Source: Streptomyces acidiscabies
GTDB taxonomy: Bacteria > Actinomycetota > Actinomycetes > Streptomycetales > Streptomycetaceae
Assembly: GCF_020010905.1 (NCBI RefSeq)
Contig: NZ_JAGJBY010000001.1
Span: forward strand, 1,322,001 to 1,386,000
Direction of reading: 5' to 3'
Length of the DNA stretch: 64,000 bases
This document shows, piece by piece, positions 1 through 7,951 of this stretch. Positions within the stretch are counted from its first letter, which is position 1. The number at the start of each line of letters is the position of its first letter. The notes under the pieces are model-generated. The model had not been told where the DNA came from, did not search any database, and worked only from the letters and a program-made list of their open reading frames with translations. The position numbers and the translations under genes are program-made.

Positions 1-376
1 CCCCGGAACCCTCGGTGCCCCCGGCATCCCCGCCCCGGTCGGAACCCTCAGTCGCCCCGGCTACCCCAGCCGCCTCGGTGTCCCCGGAATCCCCAGCAGC
101 CTCGGCCGCTTCGGTCACCCCGGAACCCTCGCCCGCCTCGGCGCCCCCGGCCCCGCCGGAACCCTCGCCCGCCTCGGCGCCCCCGGACCCCTCGGCGTCA
201 CCGGCGTTTCCGGCGTCCCCGTCCTTCGGCAACATCAGCACCCGCGTAGCCAGATCCACCCCCCCACCGTCCCCGCCCCCCACCGAGACCCGCGGATCGG
301 GAACCGGCGCACCGGAACCCTGCGTCGGTCGTGACGACTCGTGCTGCTTCGACCTGTCGGGGGACTCGCCCGCCAC
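1..376 (-). CDS. N-terminus of a surface/cell-wall protein, possibly D-Ala-D-Ala carboxypeptidase (partial)
   Basis: Incomplete: the frame is open from a GTG at 376 to the left edge (125 codons). An AGGAGG lies 5 bases before the GTG. The visible part starts [10 protein letters not shown] (GTG read as Met) and continues as a hydrophilic low-complexity region rich in Gly, Glu, Ala and Ser, with loose repeats of EAGEGSG type. No catalytic domain is inside the window. This kind of opening followed by a long acidic linker resembles the cytoplasmic N-terminus of Streptomyces DD-carboxypeptidases (penicillin-binding protein 5 type), recalled rather than searched. Another membrane protein with a disordered N-terminus is equally possible. 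Low certainty on function, fair certainty that this is coding. Confidence 0.4.
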   Translation of the reverse strand, partial: MAGESPDRSKQHESSRPTQGSGAPVPDPRVSVGGGDGGGVDLATRVLMLPKDGDAGNAGDAEGSGGAEAGEGSGGAGGAEAGEGSGVTEAAEAAGDSGDTEAAGVAGATEGSDRGGDAGGTEGSG

Positions 377-636
377 CGATGCCTCCTCATATGCCGTACG
401 GGCTGACGTACGGCACGAAACGAACCGTGAACTGCGTACCTGGCCACCAACACCCCGTACCCGGACGGCGCCTCGGCACTGTCCGAACCGTGTACCAGTG
501 TCCTGTGTGGAGCGCTTGGCCCCTGCGGTAGACGAGAACGACATACCTGCCGGTTCCCTTACAAACAGGTCACGCACCCTCGACAGATGAATGTGAGAGG
601 GGTCACCCTGTCTGTCATCCACGCGGGGAGGCATGG

Positions 637-1398
637 ATGGGCAGGAGCCGCAGAACTCTTCCGGAAGAGCTTCTGTTGCTGGCGTTGGACCCGACCACGG
701 GTACCACCGCACAGCCGCAGTCGCTCGACCTCGGTCTGGCCGGAGCACAGCTAGTGGAGCTGGCGCTGGCCGGACGGATAGCCCCTGACGGGGATCGTAT
801 CGCCGTGGTGGCACCACGGCCGACAGGTGATCCGACACTGGACCACGCACTGGAGTTGCTGCGCCGTCGTGGCGCTCCGGTCCGCGCGGTCCACTGGATC
901 GGCGGGCCCCGCCTGGGGCTCCGCCAGACGTACCTCTCTCATCTGGAGCGGTGCGGCATGGTGCATGCCGTGGCCGGCCAGATGTGCGGGGTGCTGCCGA
1001 CGACTCGCTATCAGGCGACGGACAACGCGATCAGCCGGGAGATCAGGTCCCGGCTGGACTCCGCGATCCGCACCGGCGTACCGCCGGACCCGCGGACCGC
1101 GGCACTCGCTGCGCTCGCGCACGCGGTCGGCCTCGGCAAGCACCTGTACCCGGGCAACGAGGGTCGCTCCTCGCGCTCCCGGCTACGGGACCTGATCAGG
1201 CACGACCCGATGGGCGGCCTCGTGGCGCACGCCGTGATGGACGTCCAGAACGGCGTGGCCGTCCAGCCGCGCCGGCCCGCCCCGGCACCGGCCGGCCGTC
1301 AGGCCGCGCCACCACCCGCCAGGGCGAGCGCGGAAGCGGCCCATGGAGTCCCGGCGCAGCCACGCCGGACCACCATGGCGCGCGTCGTGGCCCACTGA
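637..1398 (+). CDS. GPP34 (GOLPH3/Vps74-like) family phosphoprotein
   Basis: 253 aa. The fold is that of GOLPH3/Vps74, phosphoinositide-binding proteins of eukaryotic Golgi; the bacterial role is unknown, but many copies occur in actinomycetes. Seen: the family opening LPEELLLLALDPTTG (residues 8-22), the segment LGLAGAQLVELALAGRI, then the hallmark RLGLRQTYLSHLERCGMV near residue 97, and the C-terminal helix region AALAALAHAVGLGKHLYP (about 153-170). The last 50 residues are Pro/Ala/Arg-rich and probably disordered. The start is an ATG with GGGGAGGC just upstream; another ATG four bases earlier is out of frame. It lies next to an XRE/DUF397 pair, a usual companion family in Streptomyces. Confidence 0.85.
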   Translation: MGRSRRTLPEELLLLALDPTTGTTAQPQSLDLGLAGAQLVELALAGRIAPDGDRIAVVAPRPTGDPTLDHALELLRRRGAPVRAVHWIGGPRLGLRQTYLSHLERCGMVHAVAGQMCGVLPTTRYQATDNAISREIRSRLDSAIRTGVPPDPRTAALAALAHAVGLGKHLYPGNEGRSSRSRLRDLIRHDPMGGLVAHAVMDVQNGVAVQPRRPAPAPAGRQAAPPPARASAEAAHGVPAQPRRTTMARVVAH

Positions 1399-1472
1399 GC
1401 CGCAGTCCCACGACGCAGCCGCAGACACAGACGCGTACGGCTACCACCGTGGCCGTAACTCTCGGGTAGTAG

Positions 1473-1493
1473 CTCCGGGGTCGTACCCCGGAG
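1473..1493. terminator. Hairpin downstream of the GPP34 gene
   Basis: Perfect 8-bp inverted repeat CTCCGGGG / CCCCGGAG with a 5-base loop, 75 bases after the GPP34 stop. No T-run follows, which is normal for streptomycete terminators. It could also be a protein-binding dyad. Confidence 0.4.
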
Positions 1494-1568
1494 GTGGTAA
1501 CCCCTGAGACGTAACTCCGCGCCCCACCGACCCGTTCGGGAGCCGCGCGCACGCGCGGGGTGGTGTGT

Positions 1569-1594
1569 CCGTTTCGCCGATCAAGGCGAAACGG
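1569..1594. promoter_or_regulatory. Perfect 10-bp inverted repeat upstream of the XRE regulator
   Basis: CCGTTTCGCC, 6-base loop GATCAA, GGCGAAACGG. It lies in the 409-base gap between the GPP34 gene and the XRE regulator, about 215 bases before the regulator's ATG. Either an operator or a transcript hairpin. The rest of the gap shows nothing coding. Confidence 0.35.
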
Positions 1595-1807
1595 TACGCC
1601 GCCCCGCGCGGACGCATGTCCGAAAACAGGTGCCCCGGCGCGGAGTTGAAGCGGTGTTGAACACACCCAATCCGCCAGTATCCCCGAACTTGCGGGCCTG
1701 GCTGGCATATCCGTGGTTTCCCAGCGGTAATAAGCCTGTTGGTGGCAGTCTGCTCAGCAGCAGATACGCAAAGTATCAACAGGCATCCAGCCGGAGGTGC
1801 ACGTCTC

Positions 1808-2689
1808 ATGCCGTCCAACACCAATCCCACCGTGCGTCGTCGGCGTCTCGGTCTCGAACTGCGCAGGCTCCGCGAGTCGAAGAACATGACGGCCGAGCAG
1901 GTGGCCAAACGCCTGCTGGTCTCGCAGTCGAAGATCAGCCGACTGGAGAACGGCCGGCGCAGCATCAGCCCCCGGGACGTCCGCGACCTGTGCGGGGTCT
2001 ACGAGATCGAGGACGAACGCGTCGTCGAGTCGCTCATGCAGATGGCGCGCGAATCCCGCCAGCAGGGCTGGTGGTACGCGTTCAAGGACGTCCCGTACAG
2101 CGTGTACATCGGCCTGGAGGACGACGCGTCCAGCCTGCGCACGTACTCGCCCCAGGTCATCCCCGGACTCCTCCAGACGCCGGAGTACGCCGCGGCCGTC
2201 ATCAAGGGCGCGCTGCCCGAGAGTTCGGCGGAGGACATCGAGAAGCGGGTGGAGGTCAGGCTGCGCCGGCAGGGGCGGCTCGGCGAGCAGATCCACCCCG
2301 TCACGGGGGAGGTCAAGGAGCCGGTACGGCTGTGGGTCGTCATCGACGAGGCCGTCCTGCGCCGGACCGTCGGGAGCCGCCGGGTGATGCGCGAACAGCT
2401 GGAGCACCTGCTGGAGTTGGGCAAACTGCCGCACGTCACCATCCAGCTGCTGCCCTTCGACGCCGGCGCGCACCCCGGGCTCAACGGGGGTTACTCGATC
2501 CTGGAGTTCGCCGAACTCGCCGACTCCAGCGTGGTCTACATCGAGGGCGTCACCAGCGACCTGTACCTGGAGAAGCACCACGACGTGCAGATCTACGCCC
2601 TGATGTACGAGCACCTGCGGGCGCAGGCCATGAACGTCGAGGTGTCCGGCCAGACCATCGAGTCCATCGCGAAGGAATATGCGCGCTGA
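1808..2689 (+). CDS. XRE-family DNA-binding protein with DUF5753 (Scr1-type) C-terminus
   Basis: 293 aa. Residues about 14-68 form an XRE helix-turn-helix (LRRLRESKNMTAEQVAKRLL, then VSQSKISRLENGRRSISPRD). The rest matches the DUF5753 ligand/partner domain, with the landmarks YSPQVIPGLLQTPEYAAAVI and IQLLPFDAGAHPG. These regulators typically sit beside a small DUF397 protein and act with it in development or antibiotic control; such a gene follows here. The start is the ATG at 1808, preceded by GGAGG 10 bases upstream. A longer in-frame reading exists from 1739 but is not supported by a ribosome site or by the family start. Confidence 0.88.
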   Translation: MPSNTNPTVRRRRLGLELRRLRESKNMTAEQVAKRLLVSQSKISRLENGRRSISPRDVRDLCGVYEIEDERVVESLMQMARESRQQGWWYAFKDVPYSVYIGLEDDASSLRTYSPQVIPGLLQTPEYAAAVIKGALPESSAEDIEKRVEVRLRRQGRLGEQIHPVTGEVKEPVRLWVVIDEAVLRRTVGSRRVMREQLEHLLELGKLPHVTIQLLPFDAGAHPGLNGGYSILEFAELADSSVVYIEGVTSDLYLEKHHDVQIYALMYEHLRAQAMNVEVSGQTIESIAKEYAR

Positions 2690-2874
2690 GAGCCTGTGCT
2701 CCGAGGCGAAAGGCCGCACTGTACAGGGCTGTTGCGCTCCAGTGTGAGGTTTTCCCGGAATATGCCACCAGGTCGGGTGAATGACTGGCCCCGGGGGTGG
2801 GGTCTCCCAGTAGCGTCGAATTGCGCCAGCGATCAACGGTGTTGGCGCGAAGAGAACCAGCACTGGAGCAGAAG

Positions 2875-3060
2875 ATGGCAATTCGTCAGAGCGCCACGCA
2901 CGTGTGGACGAAGTCCTCGTACTCGGTCGGGAACGGCGAGTGCGTGGAGGTCAGGTCGCCCGCAGCGGCGCTGGCCGTCCGCGACTCGAAGCGTCCGGAA
3001 GCCGCCGCCCTGGCGTTCCCCGCCGCGGCCTGGACCGTCTTCGTGGAGTCGGTCAAGTAG
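2875..3060 (+). CDS. DUF397 small protein
   Basis: 61 aa. It contains the DUF397 signature WTKSSYSVGNGECVEV (residues 12-27), then VRDSKRP (about 40-46), and ends with the W-x-x-F pattern (AAAWTVFVESVK). Family members are small partners of the adjacent XRE/DUF5753 regulator and several are known to relieve or modulate its activity; a role here is by analogy. The ATG at 2875 has GGAG 5 bases upstream. The gap to the regulator is 185 bases, so it may have its own promoter. Confidence 0.85.
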   Translation: MAIRQSATHVWTKSSYSVGNGECVEVRSPAAALAVRDSKRPEAAALAFPAAAWTVFVESVK

Positions 3061-3161
3061 CGGAGCCCGCCAGGTAGTTGAGCCAGTCGAGCAGCCAAGT
3101 CGCCGATTCGGCCGGGAAGTCGAGCGGTTGAGCCGGCCGAGTAACTGAACAAGCACCACCG

Positions 3162-3207
3162 AGAGCCCTCTCGACGAGTATCGCCGTCCTTGCCGAGGGG
3201 GCTCGGC
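3162..3207. terminator. Double hairpin between convergent DUF397 and MerR genes
   Basis: Two adjacent stem-loops: CGAGAG-CC-CTCTCG near 3165, then GCCGAG-GGGG-CTCGGC at 3192-3207 followed by TTGTG. It sits between two convergent genes and could serve both. Confidence 0.5.
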
Positions 3208-3254
3208 TTGTGCCCGGTCAGTGTCCGTCCGGCCTGCGTCCGGGCCCGGTGGGT

Positions 3255-4136
3255 CTAGGTCCTGTCGCCGGTCGTCCCCCGCCGCACCGGGTACGCGATG
3301 TCGCACACCGGATCCTCCGCCCCCGCCGCGTCCCAGTCCGCGAAGTACACCTCCCGGCACGGGCCGTCGTACTCCCACCCCTCCCGCCGCATCCACGCCT
3401 CCACGGCCTCGTACGCCGCGAGTATCTGGGGATGAGCCACCTGAGCCTTGGTGACCCGCGTGACGGCCAGCCGCCGCGCCGGCTCCAGACGGGTACGGGT
3501 ATGACGGGTACGGGGTTGTCCCGCGACCCACGTCCGCGCCGCCCCGGCGTCCGCCACGGGTACGCACGCCTCGGCGGGACCGTCGCTCTCCATCGACGAC
3601 TCCGCGTGGTACGCGACGAACGGGTACCCGGCGATGCCGCCGCAGCCGGCCGCCGCCTCCTCCAGCCGGCCCAGCGCCGCCGGGATCCACACGGGCAGCT
3701 CGTCCGCGAGGACGTGCCGGGTCTCGGTGATCAGCAACTGCTCGGGGACTTCCACGAGTTCGACCGTGAACGCGTCGTACAGGTCAGCCATCTCCTGGCC
3801 CTTTCCGGTCATACGACGACGGAGGTAGCCGGCGAGCGCGCGCCGCTCGGCGTGGCGGGTCTCGGCCTCGGACCAGTACGCGTCCAGGAGCCCGGCACCT
3901 TGCTCGCCGTCCGCCTCGACGATCCCGGCGATCCGCGCGAGCGGCATGTCCAGGCGGCGCAGCAGGGCGACCAGGCGGGCGCGGTCGATCTGGTCCACGC
4001 GGTAGTAGCGGTAGCCGCTTGCCGGGTCGATGTGCGCCGGGGGCAGCAGGCCCAGCCGGTCGTACAGCCGCAGCGCCTTCGCGGACAGGCGAGAGCGTGC
4101 CGCGAAGGCGCCGATGCCGAAGAGTCCCTCGTCCAT
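3255..4136 (-). CDS. MerR-family regulator with GyrI-like effector domain
   Basis: 293 aa. The N-terminus (about 4-72) is a MerR winged helix with the usual phrases FGIGAFAARSRLSAKALRLY and GYRYYRVDQIDRARLVALLR, followed by a coiled coil (to about 120). Residues 125-293 form a GyrI-like/bacterial transcription activator effector domain (VELVEVPEQLLITET near its start, DIAYPVR at the end), a fold that binds small, often cationic drugs. Start ATG at 4136 with GGAGG 8 bases upstream; an in-frame start 18 bases earlier is less well placed. A MerR-type dyad lies about 55 bases upstream, so autoregulation is likely. The closest neighbour is a glutathione peroxidase gene on the same strand upstream. 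Confidence 0.88.
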   Translation of the reverse strand: MDEGLFGIGAFAARSRLSAKALRLYDRLGLLPPAHIDPASGYRYYRVDQIDRARLVALLRRLDMPLARIAGIVEADGEQGAGLLDAYWSEAETRHAERRALAGYLRRRMTGKGQEMADLYDAFTVELVEVPEQLLITETRHVLADELPVWIPAALGRLEEAAAGCGGIAGYPFVAYHAESSMESDGPAEACVPVADAGAARTWVAGQPRTRHTRTRLEPARRLAVTRVTKAQVAHPQILAAYEAVEAWMRREGWEYDGPCREVYFADWDAAGAEDPVCDIAYPVRRGTTGDRT

Positions 4137-4151
4137 CCCGCCATCCTCCGT

Positions 4152-4173
4152 CACCGGACGGGGTCGTCCGGTG
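4152..4173. promoter_or_regulatory. 9-bp stem-loop in the MerR 5' region
   Basis: CACCGGACG-GGGT-CGTCCGGTG, perfect, 15 bases upstream of the MerR ATG. It would form a hairpin in the leader of the MerR transcript, or act as a second binding dyad. Confidence 0.4.
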
Positions 4174-4189
4174 GGAGGAGGCTCGGGTC

Positions 4190-4208
4190 TGACCTTGGGG
4201 GAAGGTCA
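4190..4208 (-). promoter_or_regulatory. MerR-type operator
   Basis: Perfect 7-bp inverted repeat TGACCTT-GGGGG-AAGGTCA. On the coding (minus) strand it overlaps a TTGACC -35-like hexamer. MerR proteins classically bind dyads between -35 and -10 of long-spacer promoters, and this one precedes the MerR gene by 54 bases. Probable autoregulatory site. Confidence 0.6.
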
Positions 4209-4224
4209 AGGAGGGGGTGGTACG

Positions 4225-4272
4225 GGGGTACGTCATACCTGGGGGTTCGTACCGGGGTATGTCATACCGGGG
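4225..4272. repeat. Two direct repeats of GGGGTAYGTCATACC type
   Basis: Nearly identical segments starting at 4225 and 4254 (period 29) share GGGGTAYGTCATACCNGGGG. They lie between the glutathione peroxidase stop and the MerR operator. They may be additional regulatory sites or part of a terminator for the peroxidase gene. Confidence 0.4.
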
Positions 4273-4291
4273 TACTTGAGAGGGACGCGGC

Positions 4292-4795
4292 TCAGCCCGC
4301 GAGCTGGGCCTCGACCGCCGTGACGACATCCGTCGACTCCGGCTCGGTCTGCGGGGAGAAGCGGGCGACGACGGAGCCGTCCCGGCCGATGAGGAACTTC
4401 TCGAAGTTCCAGCGGATGTCGCCGGTGTGGCCCTCCGCGTCGGCGAACCCGACGAGCCGCTCGTACAGCGCGTGCCGGTCCTCCCCGTTGACCTCGACCT
4501 TCTCGGTCATCGGGAACGTCACGCCGTACGTCGCGGAACAGAACTCCGCGATCTCCTCGGAGCTGCCGGGCTCCTGGCCCATGAACTGGTTGCAGGGGAC
4601 GCCGAGCACGGTGAAGCCCTGCGCCGCGTACTGCTCCTGGAGCTTCTCGAGGCCCGAGTACTGCGGGGTGAGCCCGCACTTGGAGGCGACGTTCACGACG
4701 AGGACGACCTGACCGGCGTACTGGGAGAGGTCCGCGGAGCCGCCCTTGAGGGAGTCGATCTCTACCTGGAGGGGGGAGGTGGCGTTGTTAGTCAT
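4292..4795 (-). CDS. Glutathione peroxidase-like thiol peroxidase
   Basis: 167 aa, the family length. It reduces peroxides, in actinomycetes probably through thioredoxin or mycothiol rather than glutathione. Seen: NVASKCGLTPQYSGLEKL with the peroxidatic Cys40, the PCNQF motif (Gln70, Phe71; Cys68 a possible resolving residue), and RWNFEKFLIG near residue 127, which supplies the Trp/Asn of the active-site tetrad. No signal peptide. The next gene downstream on this strand is the MerR regulator, separated by operators, so they are probably independent units. Confidence 0.9.
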   Translation of the reverse strand: MTNNATSPLQVEIDSLKGGSADLSQYAGQVVLVVNVASKCGLTPQYSGLEKLQEQYAAQGFTVLGVPCNQFMGQEPGSSEEIAEFCSATYGVTFPMTEKVEVNGEDRHALYERLVGFADAEGHTGDIRWNFEKFLIGRDGSVVARFSPQTEPESTDVVTAVEAQLAG

Positions 4796-4843
4796 GCTTC
4801 GGATGCTAACTCCGTGGGGTTACCTCTCCAGGGTGAGGGCGGT

Positions 4844-5812
4844 CTACGCCCTCGGTACCCCCTCCACGACCGCGTCCCCCACCCCCGTCCGCACGTACAG
4901 CACAGACCTCCCCACCCGCCGCCGCTCCACCAGCCCCGCGTCCCACAGCACCCGCAGATGCCGCCCGACCGACCCGAGCCCCTGCCCGGTGACGGCGACG
5001 AGCTGGGTCGTACTCATGGGCCGCCCCAGCAGCACAAGGACCCGCGCCCGCCCGGCCCCCAGCAACGCGTCCAGCGCCCCGACCTGCCCGGCCGCCCCGC
5101 GCTCCTCCGTGAGCACCCCCACGCAGGGGTAGACGACCGCGTACCGCGAGGACTCCTCCCACGCGACCCACCCCGTCTGCGGAGTCACGGGGACGAAGAC
5201 CAGTTCCGCGCCGGAGATCTCGCGGGGCGGATACTCGTGCCGGTTCACCTGGAACGTGCTCTCGCCGAGCCAACGGGTCCCCGGCCGCAGGGAGTTGAGC
5301 ACGGCCGCCCATCCGCCCCGGCTCACCTGGTCCAGCCGTACGGCGATGTCCGCTTCGAGGACGTGCCGCCGCCGCTCCCAGTAGGGCCGGACCGCCTCCG
5401 CCCACACCCACTCCATGAGGTCGGCGGCGCGGTCGGGCAGGTCGTCCCGCACCAGTACCTGAGGCAGATCCCCGGCGAGGGCCATCCGCAGATGGGCATG
5501 GGACTCGGCGACCCCGGCGGACCGTACCCGTAGTACTTCGGTGGCGAAGTCCTCTCCACCCCGGGGTGTAGGCGTCAGGAAGTCGGCGATCCAGTCCCGG
5601 CCGAGCCCCGCCTTCACGAGCAGCGCGGTGACGGGGTCGGCGGCGAGCCGGGCACGGTACGCGGGCAGGTGCGCGGCGAGCCACCGGCTCTCCCCGGGAT
5701 GCTGCCCCACCCCGGCGTGCAGCAGCTTCAGCGCGGCGAAGGTCTCGGCGAGGGGCGACAGCACGAACCGGCTCCGGGCGAGCGTGTCGGCGTTGACCTG
5801 CCACAGGCCCAC
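4844..5812 (-). CDS. ArsR-type winged-helix regulator (DUF5937-like)
   Basis: 322 aa. Residues 1-240 resemble the DUF5937 N-terminal region of streptomycete ArsR proteins (start GLWQVNADTLARSRFVLSPL). Residues about 240-315 are a winged helix: GALDALLGAGRARVLVLLGR, then STTQLVAVTGQGLGSVGRHL and LVERRRVGRSVLYVRT. The start is a GTG at 5812 with AGGAGG 5 bases upstream; longer in-frame readings lack this site. It is divergent from an MFS transporter gene 89 bases away, with a palindrome between them, so it probably represses that transporter and itself. Confidence 0.85.
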   Translation of the reverse strand: MGLWQVNADTLARSRFVLSPLAETFAALKLLHAGVGQHPGESRWLAAHLPAYRARLAADPVTALLVKAGLGRDWIADFLTPTPRGGEDFATEVLRVRSAGVAESHAHLRMALAGDLPQVLVRDDLPDRAADLMEWVWAEAVRPYWERRRHVLEADIAVRLDQVSRGGWAAVLNSLRPGTRWLGESTFQVNRHEYPPREISGAELVFVPVTPQTGWVAWEESSRYAVVYPCVGVLTEERGAAGQVGALDALLGAGRARVLVLLGRPMSTTQLVAVTGQGLGSVGRHLRVLWDAGLVERRRVGRSVLYVRTGVGDAVVEGVPRA

Positions 5813-5844
5813 GGGTTCCTCCTTGCCGGCCTGAAAGTACGACC

Positions 5845-5862
5845 TTTCGCGTACCCGCGAAA
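5845..5862. promoter_or_regulatory. Operator-like palindrome in the ArsR/MFS divergent gap
   Basis: TTTCGCG-TACC-CGCGAAA, a perfect 7-bp inverted repeat, central in the 89-base gap between two divergent starts. Likely binding site of the ArsR-type protein encoded beside it. Confidence 0.55.
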
Positions 5863-5901
5863 CAATAACCACCCCGCCCGGGCCACCCCGAGACTCCGTC
5901 C

Positions 5902-7101
5902 ATGACCGGCGCACCCACCACAACCGCTTCCACAACCCCGTACAGAGCCCTCTTCACGACCCCCGAATTCACCCCCCTCTTCCTCTCCTCCGCGACCCAC
6001 GTCGCCGCCCAGACCCTCGCGGGCCTGGCCCTCGGCACGCACGTCTACCGCGAGACGAACTCCCCCCTCCTCTCCGCGCTGAGCATGTTCGGCCCGTCGC
6101 TGGCCCAGGTCCTCGGCGCGACCTTCCTCCTCTCGGGAGCCGACCGCCTCCGCCCCCGCGCCACGCTCACGGCCCTCTCCCTGGCGTTCGCGACGACCAC
6201 GGCCCTGGTCGCGGTCCCCGGCCTCCCGCTGGGCGCCGTGTTCACGGTGCTGCTCCTCCAGGGCCTGGTCTCGGCGCTGGGCGGCGGGGTCCGCTGGGGC
6301 CTGCTGAACGAGATCCTCCCCAACGGGGCGTACCTGACCGGCCGTTCCCTGTTCAACATGATGAACGGCCTGATGCAGATCAGCGGTTACGCGGCAGCGG
6401 GCCTGCTCCTCACGATCGTCAGCCCGCCCCAAGTCCTCGCGCTGGCCGCCCTGTTGTACGTCACCTCCGCCGCGACCGCCCGCGCGGCCCTTGCCGAACG
6501 CCCACCCCGCACCACCGGCCGCCCCACCCCGGCGGAAACCTGGCGCACGAACGCCGAGCTGTGGTCCTCCCGGCCCCGCCGCCTCACCTACCTCGGCCTG
6601 TGGATCCCCAACGGCCTTGTCGTGGGATGCGAATCGCTCTTCGTCTCCTACGACCCCGGCGCGGCGGGCACCCTGTTCGCGTGCGCGGCGCTGGGCATGC
6701 TGATCGGCGACGTGACCGTGGGCCGCGTCCTCCGACCCGCCGTACGGCGCAGGGCGGTCACCCCGCTCCTGCTGCTCCTGGCGGCGCCGTACGCCGTGTT
6801 CGCGTTCCACCCTCCGCTCCCGGTCACCGCGACGGCAGCGGTGCTCGCGTCGATCGGGTTCGGCGCGAGTCTGGCCCAGCAGGAACGCCTGATGGAGCTG
6901 ACGCCACCTCAACTCAGCGGCCACGCGCTGGGGTTGCACTCCTCGGGGATGCTCGCCCTCCAGGGACTCTCGGCGGCGGCAGCGGGCTCGCTGGCCCAAC
7001 TCGCCGGTCCCGCACGGGCGATGGCGGTGATAGCAGCGGTCTCCGTGGCTGTCACCCTCGCCCTGCACCTGGCCGACAACGGGCGTCGAATCCGGCCGTA
7101 A
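5902..7101 (+). CDS. MFS transporter
   Basis: 399 aa with about 12 hydrophobic segments from residue 30 on. It begins TTPYRALFTTPEFTPLFLSS, typical of drug/proton antiporters related to enterobactin exporter-like MFS proteins of actinomycetes (short loops, N-terminal motif FxPLFLSSATHVAAQTLAGL). Substrate unknown. It is divergent from an ArsR-type regulator, suggesting inducible export. The next gene on this strand starts 45 bases after its stop and may be cotranscribed. Confidence 0.82.
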   Translation: MTGAPTTTASTTPYRALFTTPEFTPLFLSSATHVAAQTLAGLALGTHVYRETNSPLLSALSMFGPSLAQVLGATFLLSGADRLRPRATLTALSLAFATTTALVAVPGLPLGAVFTVLLLQGLVSALGGGVRWGLLNEILPNGAYLTGRSLFNMMNGLMQISGYAAAGLLLTIVSPPQVLALAALLYVTSAATARAALAERPPRTTGRPTPAETWRTNAELWSSRPRRLTYLGLWIPNGLVVGCESLFVSYDPGAAGTLFACAALGMLIGDVTVGRVLRPAVRRRAVTPLLLLLAAPYAVFAFHPPLPVTATAAVLASIGFGASLAQQERLMELTPPQLSGHALGLHSSGMLALQGLSAAAAGSLAQLAGPARAMAVIAAVSVAVTLALHLADNGRRIRP

Positions 7102-7146
7102 GGGGGAGGAACCAGGAGCCCACGCCGAACGGACGGAGCCTCCTGG

Positions 7147-7908
7147 ATGAGCGGCGCGCTGCAAGACCTCCTGGTGAACCTCTCCTCCGCGTCGCTCGCG
7201 TTCGGGGCGGGCTGGTCGTTCGACAGGGCCCGTGACCTGTGGCGCTTCCGGGACACCCGGGGTTTCTGGAAGCCGTTCACCGCGCACGACCTGAAGATGG
7301 TGACGTCGATCTTCATCCAGGAGGAGCACTACATCTGGGAGCGCTCGGGCCTGGTCGGCGTAGGGGACGTCCTGGCCATCCACGAACTACGGCAACAACT
7401 CCAGCGCACCGGCGTGAAACACCTCCCCCTCACCCCGAGCCACCACCTCACGGGCTTGGAGCGCCGGGCCAACCTCATCCTCGTCGGCGGCCCCCACTCC
7501 AACCGCGTCACCGCCGAGGTCGTCCAACGCCTGCCGCTCACCTACACGTTCGGCCCGGTGGAGGAGCACGACGCGAGAATCACCGACGCGCGCACGGGCG
7601 AGATCCTCTCCCCGGACATCACCCCGGACAACCAACTGGCGGTGGACCTGGGCATCTTGGTCCGCGCCCCCAACCCCTTCCAGCCCGACCGCCACATAGT
7701 CATCCTCGCCGGCAGCTTCGGCTTCGGCACCAGCGCCGCCGCTCGCCTCCTCTCCGACCCGGAATTCCTCAACCACCCGCTGGTGTCCGGAGGTTCCCCC
7801 TTCGAGGCGGCCTTCTCGGTGGAGGTGGTCGGCGGCGAACCCCAACGCATCGACCTCAAGGGACTGAGAGAACTGGACACGGCGGTGCGGAGACAGACGG
7901 GGACGTAA
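7147..7908 (+). CDS. Unknown protein: N-terminal hydrophobic anchor plus Rossmann-like domain
   Basis: 253 aa; no family I can name. Residues 7-24 (DLLVNLSSASLAFGAGWS) could be a short membrane anchor followed by an Arg-rich stretch. The soluble part has alternating strands and helices with two Gly-rich turns: ANLILVGGPHSNRVTAEVV (about 107-125) and HIVILAGSFGFGTSAAARLL (about 182-201). Between them is an Asp-rich segment (ITDARTGEILSPDITPDNQL). This pattern recalls nucleotide-sensing Rossmann-type domains, but no catalytic motif is clear. It starts at an ATG 45 bases after the MFS stop and may share its transcript. I recall similar uncharacterised streptomycete proteins but no function. Confidence 0.6.
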   Translation: MSGALQDLLVNLSSASLAFGAGWSFDRARDLWRFRDTRGFWKPFTAHDLKMVTSIFIQEEHYIWERSGLVGVGDVLAIHELRQQLQRTGVKHLPLTPSHHLTGLERRANLILVGGPHSNRVTAEVVQRLPLTYTFGPVEEHDARITDARTGEILSPDITPDNQLAVDLGILVRAPNPFQPDRHIVILAGSFGFGTSAAARLLSDPEFLNHPLVSGGSPFEAAFSVEVVGGEPQRIDLKGLRELDTAVRRQTGT

Positions 7909-7951
7909 AAAGGGCCGATAACGCGAGGAGTTGCGGCAACCACCGGCCCCC

